Source: Desulfovibrionaceae bacterium
GTDB taxonomy: Bacteria > Desulfobacterota > Desulfovibrionia > Desulfovibrionales > Desulfovibrionaceae
Assembly (NCBI GenBank): GCA_009773665.1
Contig: WSYE01000003.1
Coordinates: 62,001-126,000 of the forward strand
Direction of reading: 5' to 3'
Length of the DNA: 64,000 bases
Shown piece after piece: positions 1 through 8,083 of the stretch (within the stretch, counting starts at the first letter, position 1; each line of letters opens with the position of its first letter). The position numbers and the translations under genes were made by a program. The notes below the pieces were generated by a model. The model saw only the letters and a list, made by a program, of their open reading frames with translations, was not told the origin of the DNA and made no database searches.

Positions 1-236
1 TGCAAAACAAAACCAGCAACCATTAACCAGATAGCACTTATTGCACCAATTCTCACCGTGGAATATTGTTTTGCATTAGTACGAGAAAGTTCAACGTACT
101 CTGTTTCATCAGGCAACTCAAGAGTTGGGATAATTATCCTACCATCCTTAGAAACCACCCTAGAAATAGGCAATCCATAAACAGCAATCAAGATTGAGCC
201 AACTGTATTCAAAATTAAGCCAATAATACTGAGCAT
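1..236 (-). CDS. Small membrane protein, cut by window edge
   Basis: Reads leftward off the window edge, so only the first 78 residues are seen. The start is an ATG at 234-236 preceded by GGAGGT. The N-terminus (MLSIIGLILNTVGSILIAVYG) is a hydrophobic anchor, followed by a polar stretch and a second hydrophobic segment near residues 65-78. I do not recognise the family. The base composition is clearly more AT-rich than its right-hand neighbours, which fits acquired DNA. Confidence 0.5.
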   Translation of the reverse strand, partial: MLSIIGLILNTVGSILIAVYGLPISRVVSKDGRIIIPTLELPDETEYVELSRTNAKQYSTVRIGAISAIWLMVAGFVL

Positions 237-351
237 AGCTAATACACCTCCGAATGCTTCATATGCTCTGCCCAAATGGCGCTATAAACCTTCGCCCGCA
301 GCTAAGCAGAGAAGCTCCCTCTTCGAGGCTGCGCCTCTTGAGGGAAGATGT

Positions 352-606
352 TCACGATCTCGGAGCCTGGTCCCCCGGAGCCTTCTTCATGATGCTGAAT
401 TTCAAGGTGGACAGGTCGAAGCCGCGCCTCTCCAGTTCCGTGCGCACGTCGTCGTTGAGCACGTTCAAAAGGTAGTTGGCGCTGGCTCTGTTCACTCCTT
501 CACCATGATCCGCTACAAAGTCGTATCCTTCGTGAGGATGCCAGCCCCAGGACAGGCACAACTCGCCCGGCTTTGCTCTCTTGTACCGTTGCTTCCTGGC
601 CTTCAT
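352..606 (-). CDS. Hypothetical 84-aa protein
   Basis: An 84-residue basic, soluble protein starting MKARKQRYKRAK. There is no signal or membrane segment and no motif I recognise. It lies just downstream of the nuclease gene on the same strand with only 18 bp between, so it is probably co-transcribed. About 115 bp to its left hold no gene. Confidence 0.5.
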   Translation of the reverse strand: MKARKQRYKRAKPGELCLSWGWHPHEGYDFVADHGEGVNRASANYLLNVLNDDVRTELERRGFDLSTLKFSIMKKAPGDQAPRS

Positions 607-624
607 GTCTTGCGCCTTTTGCTG

Positions 625-1119
625 CTAATGCTTTCTGCGCCAATTCCATGGCGCGGTAGGATTGGGCTGGCCCCAAAGCCCGGCCTTGGCGGTGCGTGCC
701 GAGGCCTCAGTCTCCTTCCAGGCTTCGCACGTCGGCGTTTTGCAATACCGGGTATAGTGCCAGGCTAGGCCTGCCCGAAGCAGCTCCTGATTCAATACAG
801 GCCCATCGGGCTTGCCCAGCCGCACAACGGCCACTAAGCGCCCGTAATGGTCCTTGTCGATAACATCCAGGAAGACCTGGCCCCCGGCCTGGACGATCTT
901 TGATGTCACGAAGTCCTTGGCCTCCTGGCCAAAAGGCTGGTCCTTCTCCGGGCAGTCGATGCCGTACAGACGCACGCGGGCATTCCCAACGTGCAACGTG
1001 TCGCCGTCGCTCACCTTCCTGACCTGGCCAGCCTCCCACGCCATGGCCACCACCGGCAGCACCAGAACCGTGAGGATCAGCGCAATAAACGCCGGGAAGA
1101 TTCTCTTCATGTCTTTCAT
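625..1119 (-). CDS. Exported thermonuclease-like (SNase) protein
   Basis: Staphylococcal-nuclease-like domain protein of 164 residues. After a signal segment (residues 3-24, ending VAMAW) the domain shows the SNase features VSDGDTLHV, VRLYGIDCPE (Arg and Asp of the active site), DHYGR and a final GLWGQPNP. It should act on nucleic acid outside the cytoplasm, as such plasmid-borne nucleases often do. I take the ATG at 1117-1119; the reading frame also extends to a TTG at 1161 that would precede the signal peptide. A role in conjugation or DNA clearance is only a guess. Confidence 0.8.
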   Translation of the reverse strand: MKDMKRIFPAFIALILTVLVLPVVAMAWEAGQVRKVSDGDTLHVGNARVRLYGIDCPEKDQPFGQEAKDFVTSKIVQAGGQVFLDVIDKDHYGRLVAVVRLGKPDGPVLNQELLRAGLAWHYTRYCKTPTCEAWKETEASARTAKAGLWGQPNPTAPWNWRRKH

Positions 1120-1157
1120 TTTCTTTTGCCTTGCTTGTGCGTCTTTCGCCGGTTGAC

Positions 1158-1382
1158 TCAAACCGTCAGATGATGCTCCATGATGTTATTGTCCGGCATC
1201 TTCTTTCTGAGGCTATCAACATACCGCCTCGCATTGTAAGCCTCTCGTGGTGCAAGAGCCCCTTTGAAGACGTACCACTCCCCGGCGAATCCATGGTCCA
1301 GGCCAAGCCTTTCAAAGCGTTCCAAAACTTCATCGTCCGGTTTTGCATCGAAAATATATTCGACGTGATCGAAGTCAGGCAT
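1158..1382 (-). CDS. Hypothetical 74-aa protein
   Basis: Short acidic protein (MPDFDHVEYIFDAKPDDEVLERF...) with a good ribosome site (AAGGAG, 9 nt before ATG at 1380-1382). It is in line with, and probably co-transcribed with, the nuclease gene. No recognisable domain. Confidence 0.55.
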   Translation of the reverse strand: MPDFDHVEYIFDAKPDDEVLERFERLGLDHGFAGEWYVFKGALAPREAYNARRYVDSLRKKMPDNNIMEHHLTV

Positions 1383-1412
1383 GATGAGTACTCCTTCTTG
1401 ATGGAATCAAGA

Positions 1413-1739
1413 TCATTGGTTGTTCATCATCCTAAGCAGCTTGTCTTTCTGCTCTTTTATCTTCGCCGCATCGCTCTTGGCCTTGCCATCCTTCTTGCAT
1501 TCTTCTCCGGCCTCTATAATTTTTTCGTAATCCTTCTTCACTATGCGTCCAACCTCCATCAAATTCTTGCTGATCGCCAAAACACTCGGGCACGCTTCAG
1601 AGAGCTTGACGACTTCGGCATACTGATCAGCCGTTATTTCGTCGTAATTGCTGCCAGTGCAATTCGAAAACATAACCGTGACAACGACAAATAATGCAAC
1701 AATTCCAACCAGTACTTTCCAATTTAATTCATCACGCAC
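1413..1739 (-). CDS. Small membrane-anchored protein
   Basis: 108 residues starting with GTG, preceded by AAGGAG. Residues 8-26 form one hydrophobic segment ending in FSNC, which resembles a poor lipobox, so it may be a lipoprotein or an inner-membrane anchor. The rest is a charged, probably helical domain (residues 35-108). Family unknown. It sits in the same leftward set as the preceding membrane gene. Confidence 0.55.
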   Translation of the reverse strand: MRDELNWKVLVGIVALFVVVTVMFSNCTGSNYDEITADQYAEVVKLSEACPSVLAISKNLMEVGRIVKKDYEKIIEAGEECKKDGKAKSDAAKIKEQKDKLLRMMNNQ

Positions 1740-1750
1740 GGTACTTCTCC

Positions 1751-2269
1751 TTATCTTGCGTTTGGTGTTTCCGAACTTGCTATTTCAGGCGTGGAAACCA
1801 TTTTGCCAGCCTTACGCAGAACGCCTTGCCGCTCCTGCCCGTTCAGGAAGTTCACCCTCTCGGCCGCCGCATCAGGATCGGTGTGGTCGCTCTCCGGCAT
1901 CCAGGCTCCGTCCGGCAGGAAAAAGCCAACGGTCCAAGTCTCCTCATCGGTCTTCCCGTACACGTATCTTCCGGGGAGGGTGGGTCTTTCTTCCTCGTCG
2001 TCCACGCCACCATTCTGCATCTTTTTTTCAAAGTTGACCGTACGTTGAATCATAACGACAACAACGGTGATCAGCAGGCTGGCGAATGCCATTGTTACGA
2101 ATTCTGAGTTGTACAGCAGAAACCTTTTAGGGATGTGATGTCCCTCCGCACCCGCGAAGAGCACACCTATCCAGACCAATGCCAAGATGAAGGAATACAG
2201 GATGTTGACTCCTATGCGAATCAGAAACAGCACGACTACCACAACGAGAATGCAGTTGATGATAAGCAT
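1751..2269 (-). CDS. Hypothetical membrane protein, 172 aa
   Basis: Three hydrophobic segments (about residues 2-22, 24-42 and 58-76) are followed by an acidic soluble tail with DDEEER and a W-rich stretch (TWTVGFFLPDGAWMPES). The start ATG at 2267-2269 has a strong GGAGG site. I do not recognise the family. Membrane proteins of this kind are frequent beside mating and partition genes. Confidence 0.6.
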   Translation of the reverse strand: MLIINCILVVVVVLFLIRIGVNILYSFILALVWIGVLFAGAEGHHIPKRFLLYNSEFVTMAFASLLITVVVVMIQRTVNFEKKMQNGGVDDEEERPTLPGRYVYGKTDEETWTVGFFLPDGAWMPESDHTDPDAAAERVNFLNGQERQGVLRKAGKMVSTPEIASSETPNAR

Positions 2270-2291
2270 GGGAACCTCCTTTGCTTCCGCC

Positions 2292-2642
2292 CTAAAAGCC
2301 GTGCTTACGAAGATATTCGTCCAATGCTTCGCGAACGGCCCAGGCTTCTTTCATGCGCTGGTTGTAGCAATAGCTCCGCAGCCGGTCATAAAGCTCATCT
2401 GAGAAAACGACGGTCTTCCTCACTTCGCCTTTTTGCTCTTTCGTATCTGTGTCTTTGATCAAATTATCATCATCGCCTTTTTGCTTTTTCGCCTTGCCAG
2501 ACTTACGCAAATCAGGATTTGCGTCTTCACGACCTTGCGCCTTTTCACCATCGCGTATCTGTGAAGACTGGCCCCCCTCCTCTTCGGTCACGTCCGTCCG
2601 CTTGAACAGCTCCCCGCCCTTGATTCCTTTCCCGAGTACCAT
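2292..2642 (-). CDS. Ribbon-helix-helix partition partner (ParB/ParG-like)
   Basis: 116 residues. The first 70 are charged and probably disordered; the C-terminal 45 (RKTVVFSDELYDRLRSYCYN...AVREALDEYLRKHGF) fit a ribbon-helix-helix DNA-binding domain. The gene starts one base after the stop of the ParA gene upstream, the usual arrangement for a type Ib ParA plus small centromere-binding protein. Its likely job is to bind a parS site and the parA promoter. The longer open frame (to 2762) lies inside parA and is rejected. Confidence 0.7.
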   Translation of the reverse strand: MVLGKGIKGGELFKRTDVTEEEGGQSSQIRDGEKAQGREDANPDLRKSGKAKKQKGDDDNLIKDTDTKEQKGEVRKTVVFSDELYDRLRSYCYNQRMKEAWAVREALDEYLRKHGF

Positions 2643-2643
2643 G

Positions 2644-3387
2644 TCACGCCCTCCGTGCGATTTCGTTTGCAAGCCTGTCGTAGTCCTCAGCGCCAGCGCT
2701 TCCTGGCCGGTAAGCCTGGATGTCCTTGCCGTGGCTGGGTGCCTCGGCCAAGGCCACGGCATCGCGAATCTTCGTTTCGAAAAGGATGTCCGGGAAGGCT
2801 CGGCGCAACTCGTTGAACACGTCGCGGTTCAAAGTCTTGCGCTTGTCGTAGAACGTCACGGCTATGCCCAGGACACGCAGCATGGGGTTAAGGTCCCGCA
2901 CCATGGCCACAGTGTTGTGGAGCAGTTCCAGCCCCCTCAGGGCGTGAAATTCAGCCTGTACCGGGATAACGATCTCATCCGCCGCCACCAGGGCGTTGAC
3001 GGTGACGAGGCCCAGGTTCGGCGGACAGTCCAGGAGCACAAAATCATACGCCTCGATGTCGCTCAACGCCTTCTTCAGCATGTTCTCTCGCCCGATCCTG
3101 CCCGCAAAGGTAAGGTCGGCCTGCGCCAGGCTCATGGTAGCCGGAAGAAGGTCCAGCTCGCCCTTGCGGACGACCTCCCCCATGCTGGCCCGCCCGTCCA
3201 TGACGTCATAGACGCTCGCTTCCAGTTCATCCGGTTCGATGCCGCACGATGCGGTCAGGCTGCCCTGGGCGTCCAGGTCCACCAGCAGGACACGGCACCC
3301 TGCCCGTGAAAGGGCCGCCCCGACATTCTGAACGGTCGTCGTCTTCCCGACCCCGCCCTTTTGGTTCACAAAAGCTATTTTGCGCAT
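2644..3387 (-). CDS. parA: ParA-family partition ATPase
   Basis: 247 residues with a deviant Walker A at residues 8-16 (QKGGVGKTT), the signature DLDAQGSLT near residue 38, and Walker B-like FVLLDCPPNLG near 116-126. These mark a ParA/Soj ATPase that moves plasmid or ICE copies along the nucleoid. It is the first gene of a two-gene unit with the ribbon-helix-helix protein. No N-terminal HTH is present, so promoter control probably rests with the partner protein. Confidence 0.9.
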   Translation of the reverse strand: MRKIAFVNQKGGVGKTTTVQNVGAALSRAGCRVLLVDLDAQGSLTASCGIEPDELEASVYDVMDGRASMGEVVRKGELDLLPATMSLAQADLTFAGRIGRENMLKKALSDIEAYDFVLLDCPPNLGLVTVNALVAADEIVIPVQAEFHALRGLELLHNTVAMVRDLNPMLRVLGIAVTFYDKRKTLNRDVFNELRRAFPDILFETKIRDAVALAEAPSHGKDIQAYRPGSAGAEDYDRLANEIARRA

Positions 3388-3547
3388 ATTGGCACCTCAC
3401 TAAATGTGATGAGTCATATTTCCACAAAGGCATACTTTCGTCAAGTAATAAATTGTAAAATGAGAATTTGATAATTGTATGGTACGATTCATCACAAATC
3501 TGGCCGGGGGGGTTGACACGACGCGGAATTGTCTATACATTTTGACC
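3388..3547. promoter_or_regulatory. Divergent parA/brnT control region with inverted repeat
   Basis: This 160-bp gap separates leftward parA from rightward brnT. It holds widely spaced inverted arms TGTGATGAGTC (3405-3415) and GATTCATCACA (3486-3496), one mismatch, and a small palindrome ATGAGTCAT (3409-3417). AT-rich DNA lies between. These are plausible operator or parS half-sites for the ribbon-helix-helix partner, but binding is inferred. Confidence 0.4.
3513..3541 (+). promoter_or_regulatory. Sigma70-like promoter of brnTA
   Basis: A perfect -35 TTGACA (3513-3518), a 17-bp spacer and a -10-like TACATT (3536-3541). The brnT ATG starts at 3548, seven bases after the -10, and no Shine-Dalgarno sequence is visible, so the mRNA may be leaderless. 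Confidence 0.55.
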
Positions 3548-3829
3548 ATGCAATTTGAATGGGACAAAACAAAGGCTCAGGCTAACCTGGACAAGCACGG
3601 CTTGGATTTCGAGGATGCCAAGAAAGTTTTTTCCCGTCCTGTCGTGATAACGCCGGATGCGCGGCGCGACTATGGCGAGCTGAGATACAAAGCCTTGGGG
3701 GAGCTTGACGGAGTGATAGTCTACATCGCCTTCACGCCCCGAAGGGATGCAGTTCGCATCATTTCCATGCGCCCGGCCAATAGAAAGGAGCGTGAAGCGT
3801 ATGCCAAATCCCACCAAAAGCGACCTTAG
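3548..3829 (+). CDS. brnT: BrnT-family ribonuclease toxin
   Basis: 93 residues starting MQFEWDKTKAQANLDKHGL, the hallmark BrnT opening, with the later family motif DEVRxISMRPANRKERE seen as AVRIISMRPANRKERE. BrnT is a RelE-fold RNase toxin. The family would have the start at ATG 3548; an upstream frame to 3479 has no family similarity. The end overlaps brnA by 29 bp, typical of the brnTA operon. It probably stabilises the element. Confidence 0.88.
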   Translation: MQFEWDKTKAQANLDKHGLDFEDAKKVFSRPVVITPDARRDYGELRYKALGELDGVIVYIAFTPRRDAVRIISMRPANRKEREAYAKSHQKRP

Positions 3830-4094
3830 CCGCGTTCGGGCCATGTCTGACGCTGACATAGAGCGAATTGCTTTGGAAGACCCTGACGCCCAACCCATGA
3901 CGGACGAAGAGTTGGCGCAAGCAAAACGGATGCGCCTGGATGATTTTTTGCCAACTACCAAGGCAAAAGTTTGTTTGCGGCTGGATCAGGACGTGGTGAC
4001 ATGGTTCCGTGCCCGTGGGCGCGGGTATCAAACCAAGATCAATGCCGCCTTGCGAGCCTTCATAGATTCCCAGGAACATCGGCCCCGGCCCTAA
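3801..4094 (+). CDS. brnA: BrnA-family antitoxin
   Basis: 97 residues. The C-terminal part (KVCLRLDQDVVTWFRARGRGYQTKINAALRAFIDS) is the BrnA ribbon-helix-helix DNA-binding domain; the N-terminal half should hold BrnT. The start MPNPTKSD at 3801 is preceded by GGAG. BrnA usually represses its own promoter together with BrnT, so the 3513-3541 promoter is its expected target. Confidence 0.87.
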   Translation: MPNPTKSDLSRVRAMSDADIERIALEDPDAQPMTDEELAQAKRMRLDDFLPTTKAKVCLRLDQDVVTWFRARGRGYQTKINAALRAFIDSQEHRPRP

Positions 4095-4469
4095 CCTAAG
4101 GCACCCCCTGGCTCTGCGAAAACCCTCTTCACGCCGCTTCGGCGTGTAGGCTCTTCGCGGAGCGTACCCAAGCCATACAGCGTCGGTCCATGGCCACGAG
4201 CTGCGCTAGAGTATGGCTTGCGTTAGTCCACCCCGCGCCCTCACCGGCCTGCCTTTAAAATGGTCCTCGTAGCCGAACATGCTGCACCTGGTCATACGCG
4301 GGCACGGGCTCCGGCCCGCTTCGGGCCGGTGGGGGCCTGTGTGCTTTTCGCTGGAGGTAGCCGCCCGAAAAGGGCAGCCCTGGACGGTCGCGCTGAGGTT
4401 TTCGCGAAAGCGTCCAGGGCCAGGCATTGCGCGTTTACGGCGTTCTTTCTTGGTGGGCTGGTTTGCGGT
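4095..4469. other. Non-coding gap holding dispersed repeat copy A
   Basis: No convincing gene. The stretch carries repeat D copy A plus a further GC-rich hairpin stretch (4350-4470). It is the largest gap on the left flank of the presumed leading region. No conserved nick sequence was recognised. Confidence 0.5.
4122..4350 (+). repeat. Dispersed repeat D, copy A
   Basis: Three blocks recur in the same order at 21606-21828 (opposite strand) and 37727-37957: a left block with CTCTTCACGCCGCTTCGGCG and GGAGCGTACCCA, a middle GGCCTGCCTTT, and a right block with GGCACGGGCTCCGGCCCG, CTTCGGGCCGGTGGGGGCC and a final TGTGCTTT. Left and right blocks each form GC hairpins. Block spacers differ between copies. 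It may be a small non-autonomous mobile or structural element. Confidence 0.7.
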
Positions 4470-4688
4470 TCAAACCTGGTCAACCGTCTCGGGGCTTTTG
4501 AAGGCCCCCACAGTGGCGTTATGGTGGCATTCGGGACAGGCGCAAAAAGAGGTGTCTTCCCATTCTGCGCCCTCGTAGTCTTCAACACCATTGTCCGAGA
4601 CGCGAAAGGTAGTCGTGCCAACGATGTCAAACGGACCTTCGTTGCCGCATTTCGGGCAAACCATGCCCTCTAGGCAATTGATGTTCAT
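4470..4688 (-). CDS. Small zinc-ribbon protein
   Basis: 73 residues with two CxxC pairs, CPKCG near residue 11 and CACPEC near residue 50, a treble-clef or zinc-ribbon pattern. GGGAG precedes the ATG at 4686-4688. It is the last small gene of the leftward unit starting at R1. Function unknown; small zinc proteins are common in leading regions of plasmids. Confidence 0.6.
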   Translation of the reverse strand: MNINCLEGMVCPKCGNEGPFDIVGTTTFRVSDNGVEDYEGAEWEDTSFCACPECHHNATVGAFKSPETVDQV

Positions 4689-4779
4689 GACACTGCTCCC
4701 TCAATTTAGTGTTTCTGTTCCTGCTTCAATCCAGGCACACAGACGCGCCTGGATTGCGTGCTGGGCCAGAAACGGGCCG

Positions 4780-5013
4780 TTAGTCTTCGGTGTCGGGGTT
4801 TTCGTCCTGTTCCTCCTCGAAATGCGTTTCGGACAGGCGCACCGCATCGGCAAAATCGAAGTCCTCGGCCTCGTGAGCGGCCAGGTGGCGGAGGTCCGAA
4901 AGAAGATCGGTCAAGTCGTCTTGCCCGACCTGGCCACCTTCCCCGAGGCATTGCGCCTTGTAGAATTCCAGGGCCTGCATTGCGCGTTCGCGGCGTTCTT
5001 CGTTCGTGGGCAT
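4780..5013 (-). CDS. Hypothetical acidic protein, 77 aa
   Basis: Starts MPTNEERRERAMQALEFYKA and ends in an acidic tail (EEEQDENPDTED). GGAG lies 8 nt before the ATG. It follows the 78-aa gene with a 12-bp gap on the same strand. The small, very acidic make-up recalls DNA-mimic or anti-defence proteins, but no family is recognised. Confidence 0.55.
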   Translation of the reverse strand: MPTNEERRERAMQALEFYKAQCLGEGGQVGQDDLTDLLSDLRHLAAHEAEDFDFADAVRLSETHFEEEQDENPDTED

Positions 5014-5025
5014 GGTGGGGACTCC

Positions 5026-5262
5026 TTATTGCTCGGACTTTGAAGGGTAGATTGTGGCGATGTTGTCCCGGTGAATCGAGCCGCATTTTCCGCCGTCCGT
5101 GTTCGTAGGGAATCCGTCGCGGTTGAACATCCGAAGGGCCGGGCGTTTCTCTTGCGCGAGCTGGTACGCGGCCACGTAGTGCAAACCGCCGTACACTGAA
5201 CGCACAAGGCAAAGCTCTTCGGGCTTGAGTCCATTGTAGTAGTTCGGGGCTTTGGTCTGCAT
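5026..5262 (-). CDS. Hypothetical protein directly behind repeat R1
   Basis: 78 residues starting MQTKAPNYYNGLKPEELCLV. The ATG at 5260-5262 and its ribosome site (CCGGAGAA) are almost the same as those of the methyltransferase gene behind R2, showing that the repeat reaches right up to the start codon. No domain recognised. It heads a three-gene leftward unit (78-, 77- and 73-aa proteins). Confidence 0.6.
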   Translation of the reverse strand: MQTKAPNYYNGLKPEELCLVRSVYGGLHYVAAYQLAQEKRPALRMFNRDGFPTNTDGGKCGSIHRDNIATIYPSKSEQ

Positions 5263-5698
5263 GGCTTTTCTCCGGGGTTTTGTGTCTTTGCTTCTTGCCT
5301 TCTCTCCCCCCCAACATCCTTCCGGCGGAGGGGGGGAGGGGCAGGGCCTTTCATCTTCAAAAGGCCTGACCCTCCCCCATCCCGCCGGAAGGCCGCGAAC
5401 TCTGGAAAATGCGTGCTGTTGCCCGTGGCCAGGTAGCAGGCCGAGTGACAGGGCCTCGGGCTTTGACGAGGACCTGGCGCGAAGGCGTGCATTGGCCACG
5501 GGCAAGCCTTCAGCACGCCACCGCCCAGCGGTTCTGTGCTCTTAGCCTTCCTGGGCTCCGGCTGTTTGGATTTGAGGAGCCGACAAGGCGCCGATCTCCG
5601 CCCCGGTTCATCCGGGGCAATCGCCGGGTCCAGGGCCGGGCACCGGCCCTGGTCGCGGGAGAGCGCGAGAGGGGGGGTGACTCCCCCCTCTCGCCCGA
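5263..5698 (-). repeat. Structured leader/promoter repeat R1
   Basis: First of three ~430-bp copies (others 7589-8010 and 9666-10090), always just upstream of a leftward gene. Stems seen: A, 5316-5392, outer arms CCTTCCGGCGG/CCGCCGGAAGG with a GC inner stem; B, 5411-5518, arms GCGTGCTG/CAGCACGC plus TTGCCCGTGGCC/GGCCACGGGCAA; C, 5601-5617, CCCCGG/CCGGGG; D, 5631-5651, CAGGGCCGG/CCGGCCCTG; E, 5667-5693, GAGAGGGGGG/CCCCCCTCTC. The sequence AGGTAGCAGG(C/G)CGAGTGACA in the B loop is shared by all copies. A single-strand promoter or structured leader is inferred. Confidence 0.8.
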
Positions 5699-5716
5699 TT
5701 TTGAAGTTCCCTTCCC

Positions 5717-5740
5717 CGTCCAGGCCTGAAGGCCTGGACG
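5717..5740 (-). terminator. Hairpin after the methyltransferase gene
   Basis: A perfect 10-bp stem CGTCCAGGCC with loop TGAA, 18 bp beyond the stop of the leftward methyltransferase gene. There is no U-run on the leftward strand, so it may be a weak or factor-aided terminator. Confidence 0.4.
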
Positions 5741-5758
5741 ATGGAAGAGGTAGAAGGA

Positions 5759-7588
5759 CTAGATCAGGCTTTGCATCTCAGCACGTTCCCGGACATGGGG
5801 TTTACTGATGGTGAGCAGGGCGACCCTGACGCCTGTTCCCGCTTCCTTGAAGGAGCCCTCCGGGAGGTTTTCCCAGGTAGTGGCCAGGGGCTTCAGCTCG
5901 TCATTCTGGCGCGGCCCGTTGGCGCACAGGGCCACCAGGACGCCCCCAGGGCGGAGCATGTGCAAGGCGTGCTTGATGTGCTTGATGTCCACGCCGTTCT
6001 CAAAGGGCGGATTCATCACGATCCGGTCAAAGGTGCCAAGGTCGCCGTTGCAGGCCAGGAAATCCGCCCGGTGGATGTGGAGCCCGGACAGGCCCAAGCG
6101 CGTCAGGCCCTCGGCGAGGTCCAGGTTGATTTCCACGGCTACCTTGTCGGGCTGGTCGCCGATGGCCCGGAGCAGGTTGCCCGTGCCTGCGCTGGGCTCA
6201 AGCACGCGGTGATCGGGGTGGATGTCGGCCAGGTCCACCATTTGCTCGGCGATCGCGTTCGGGGTGGGGAAGAGCTGGGGCACGGCCTTGACCTCCACGG
6301 GCTTCTTGGCAGCCTCCTTGAGAGCCTGAAAGGCTTTGTCGTCTTCGTTTTCTTCCTTGGACGGCGCGGGGACAATCGGGCGCGGTTGGGGTTTGGGGGC
6401 CTCAACCTCGATCGTGGCCGGGCGTTCGTGCACTTTGGCGTCGGTCAGGTAGACGCACACAAGCGCGCTCTTGACGATGGCGATCCTGACGCGGTGGGAA
6501 TTGTCCACCATTCGTGTGCCTTTATAGTCGCGCCAGATGGCCGCATATTCGGCTTGCGTCATCTCTACCTGTGCGAAGGGCTCAGACTGGCCGCGTCCGT
6601 CGAACCTCGTGATGGCGATGCCTTCGGGCGCGCGATAGTTGCAGATGGGGAGTTGCTTAGGGCGCGGCTTCTTCTCCAGCAGCGCGCTTGCGCCCTGTTC
6701 TTCCAACATGGCCTTTTCGTAGGCCAGCCGGTTGTCATAATGGGCAATCCATCGGTCGTGCCAGGGGATCATCCTGGAGTGTGCTTCCACTGCGATGTCG
6801 CGGGCCTGCTCGGGCGTGATTATGTTATCCTCTAAGGCGCTCCAAAGGCTTCGCGATCCTTCGTAGGTGTTTTCCGTGCGCGGGTACTCGGAGAGCGGGA
6901 AGCAGCGTGAGATATGGTCACGGTCGGTGATGTAAAGCGCCCGCTCGCGGAAGGTCAGGGGCTCGCCGTCCTTACGTTTGATAGCGGCTGCGTCGTTGGC
7001 CCACAGTTTCAGGAACATTTCCGCTTGCGCCTTGCTGCGCTCCTGCTTCCGCTTGTCTGCTTCAAGGGTCTTGATGCGGCGAGCGCGCACGCCGGGGAGT
7101 TCCTTGTATTTTGCATGGGCCAAGGCACCGGCTGCCCTGGTGGTCCAGTATTTTGACGTTTCCCAAAGGTTTACGGCCTTCCGCATGCCGTTTTCGATGC
7201 GCTCCGCGTCCTTTCTTGCGCGTTTCTCGCTGTGGTGCCCCACAAGGATCGGCTGGCCAAGCGGGATGCCGTCCGCGAGCGTGTCAACGGCTTTGCGGGC
7301 GCTGTGCGCATCCGCTGCCCGCTTTTCGGAGTAGCCCTCGAACCGCTCGGCGCGATCTTCGGCACGATCAACCAAGCTGGTGTCTTCGTCGCCAATCTCG
7401 CCGCACAGTTCAAGCGCGAGATCCTCACGCTCGGGCGTCCACATCGGGGCAACGAAAAGCTCTTGCTGCGGTGCCCACTTATACCCGGCGGCCTTCACGC
7501 GGGCGTATGTTCCGGCGTCCAGGCGGCTTGAGGCGTACAGCCGCAACTTGTTGTCTTCGGGCGAATATGTGGCGGTCATGGTCTGCAT
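5759..7588 (-). CDS. DUF3560 protein with adenine-methyltransferase domain
   Basis: 609 residues. The N-terminal part (about 10-165, with YARVKAAGYKWAPQQELFVAP and the later HHSEKRARKDAERI) fits DUF3560, a plasmid-associated family. The C-terminal part is a Rossmann methyltransferase with motif I EPSAGTGN (residues 464-471) and motif IV NPPF (526-529), the N6-adenine type. A charged linker (about 395-430) joins them. It lies directly behind R2. By position and type it is likely an early-expressed protein protecting incoming DNA from restriction; this is inference. I start at ATG 7586-7588, behind CCGGAGAAGAGCC. Confidence 0.8.
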   Translation of the reverse strand: MQTMTATYSPEDNKLRLYASSRLDAGTYARVKAAGYKWAPQQELFVAPMWTPEREDLALELCGEIGDEDTSLVDRAEDRAERFEGYSEKRAADAHSARKAVDTLADGIPLGQPILVGHHSEKRARKDAERIENGMRKAVNLWETSKYWTTRAAGALAHAKYKELPGVRARRIKTLEADKRKQERSKAQAEMFLKLWANDAAAIKRKDGEPLTFRERALYITDRDHISRCFPLSEYPRTENTYEGSRSLWSALEDNIITPEQARDIAVEAHSRMIPWHDRWIAHYDNRLAYEKAMLEEQGASALLEKKPRPKQLPICNYRAPEGIAITRFDGRGQSEPFAQVEMTQAEYAAIWRDYKGTRMVDNSHRVRIAIVKSALVCVYLTDAKVHERPATIEVEAPKPQPRPIVPAPSKEENEDDKAFQALKEAAKKPVEVKAVPQLFPTPNAIAEQMVDLADIHPDHRVLEPSAGTGNLLRAIGDQPDKVAVEINLDLAEGLTRLGLSGLHIHRADFLACNGDLGTFDRIVMNPPFENGVDIKHIKHALHMLRPGGVLVALCANGPRQNDELKPLATTWENLPEGSFKEAGTGVRVALLTISKPHVRERAEMQSLI

Positions 7589-8010
7589 GGCTCTTCTCCG
7601 GGGGGTTGTGTCTTTGCTTTTTGCCTTCTCTCCCCCCAACATCCTTCCGGCGGAGGGGGGGAGGGGCAGGGCCTTTCACTCTTCAAAGGCCTGCCCCTCC
7701 CCCATCCCGCCGGAAGGCCGCGAACTCTGGAAAATGCGTGCTGTTGCCCGTGGCCAGGTAGCAGGCCGAGTGACAGGCCGAAGGCTTTGCGTAGGCCTGG
7801 CGCGAAGGCGTGCATTGGTCACGGGCAAGCCTTCAGCACGCCACCGCCCAGCGGTTCTTTGCTCTTAGACTCCTGGGCTCTGGCTGTTCGGATTTGAGGA
7901 GGCGAGAACTCGCCGATCTCCGCCCCGGTCGTCCGGGGCAATCGCCGGGTCCAGGGCCGGGCACCGGCCCTGGTCGCGGGAGAGCGCGAGAGGGGGGCAC
8001 CCCCCTCTCG
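7589..8010 (-). repeat. Structured leader/promoter repeat R2
   Basis: Second copy, closest to R1. It keeps the long hairpin with arms CCTTCCGGCGG/CCGCCGGAAGG, the GCGTGCTG/CAGCACGC stem, the CCCCGG/CCGGGG stem with a shorter loop, CAGGGCCGG/CCGGCCCTG and a shortened GAGAGGGGGG hairpin. Two hairpins with U-runs upstream (8034-8101) should stop readthrough, so the methyltransferase gene must be expressed from within R2. Confidence 0.8.
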
Positions 8011-8037
8011 CCGGCTGCGGATTGAAGCAGTAAAAAT

Positions 8038-8071
8038 GAAGCGCGCCCGGCGTTTCACGCCAGGCGCGCTC
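8038..8071 (-). terminator. Rho-independent terminator
   Basis: On the leftward strand, GAGCGCGCC-TGGCGT pairs with ACGCC-GGGCGCGCTTC and is followed by ATTTTTA. It ends the ssb/sprT/small membrane gene unit before R2. Confidence 0.7.
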
Positions 8072-8083
8072 AAAAGGGGGAAA

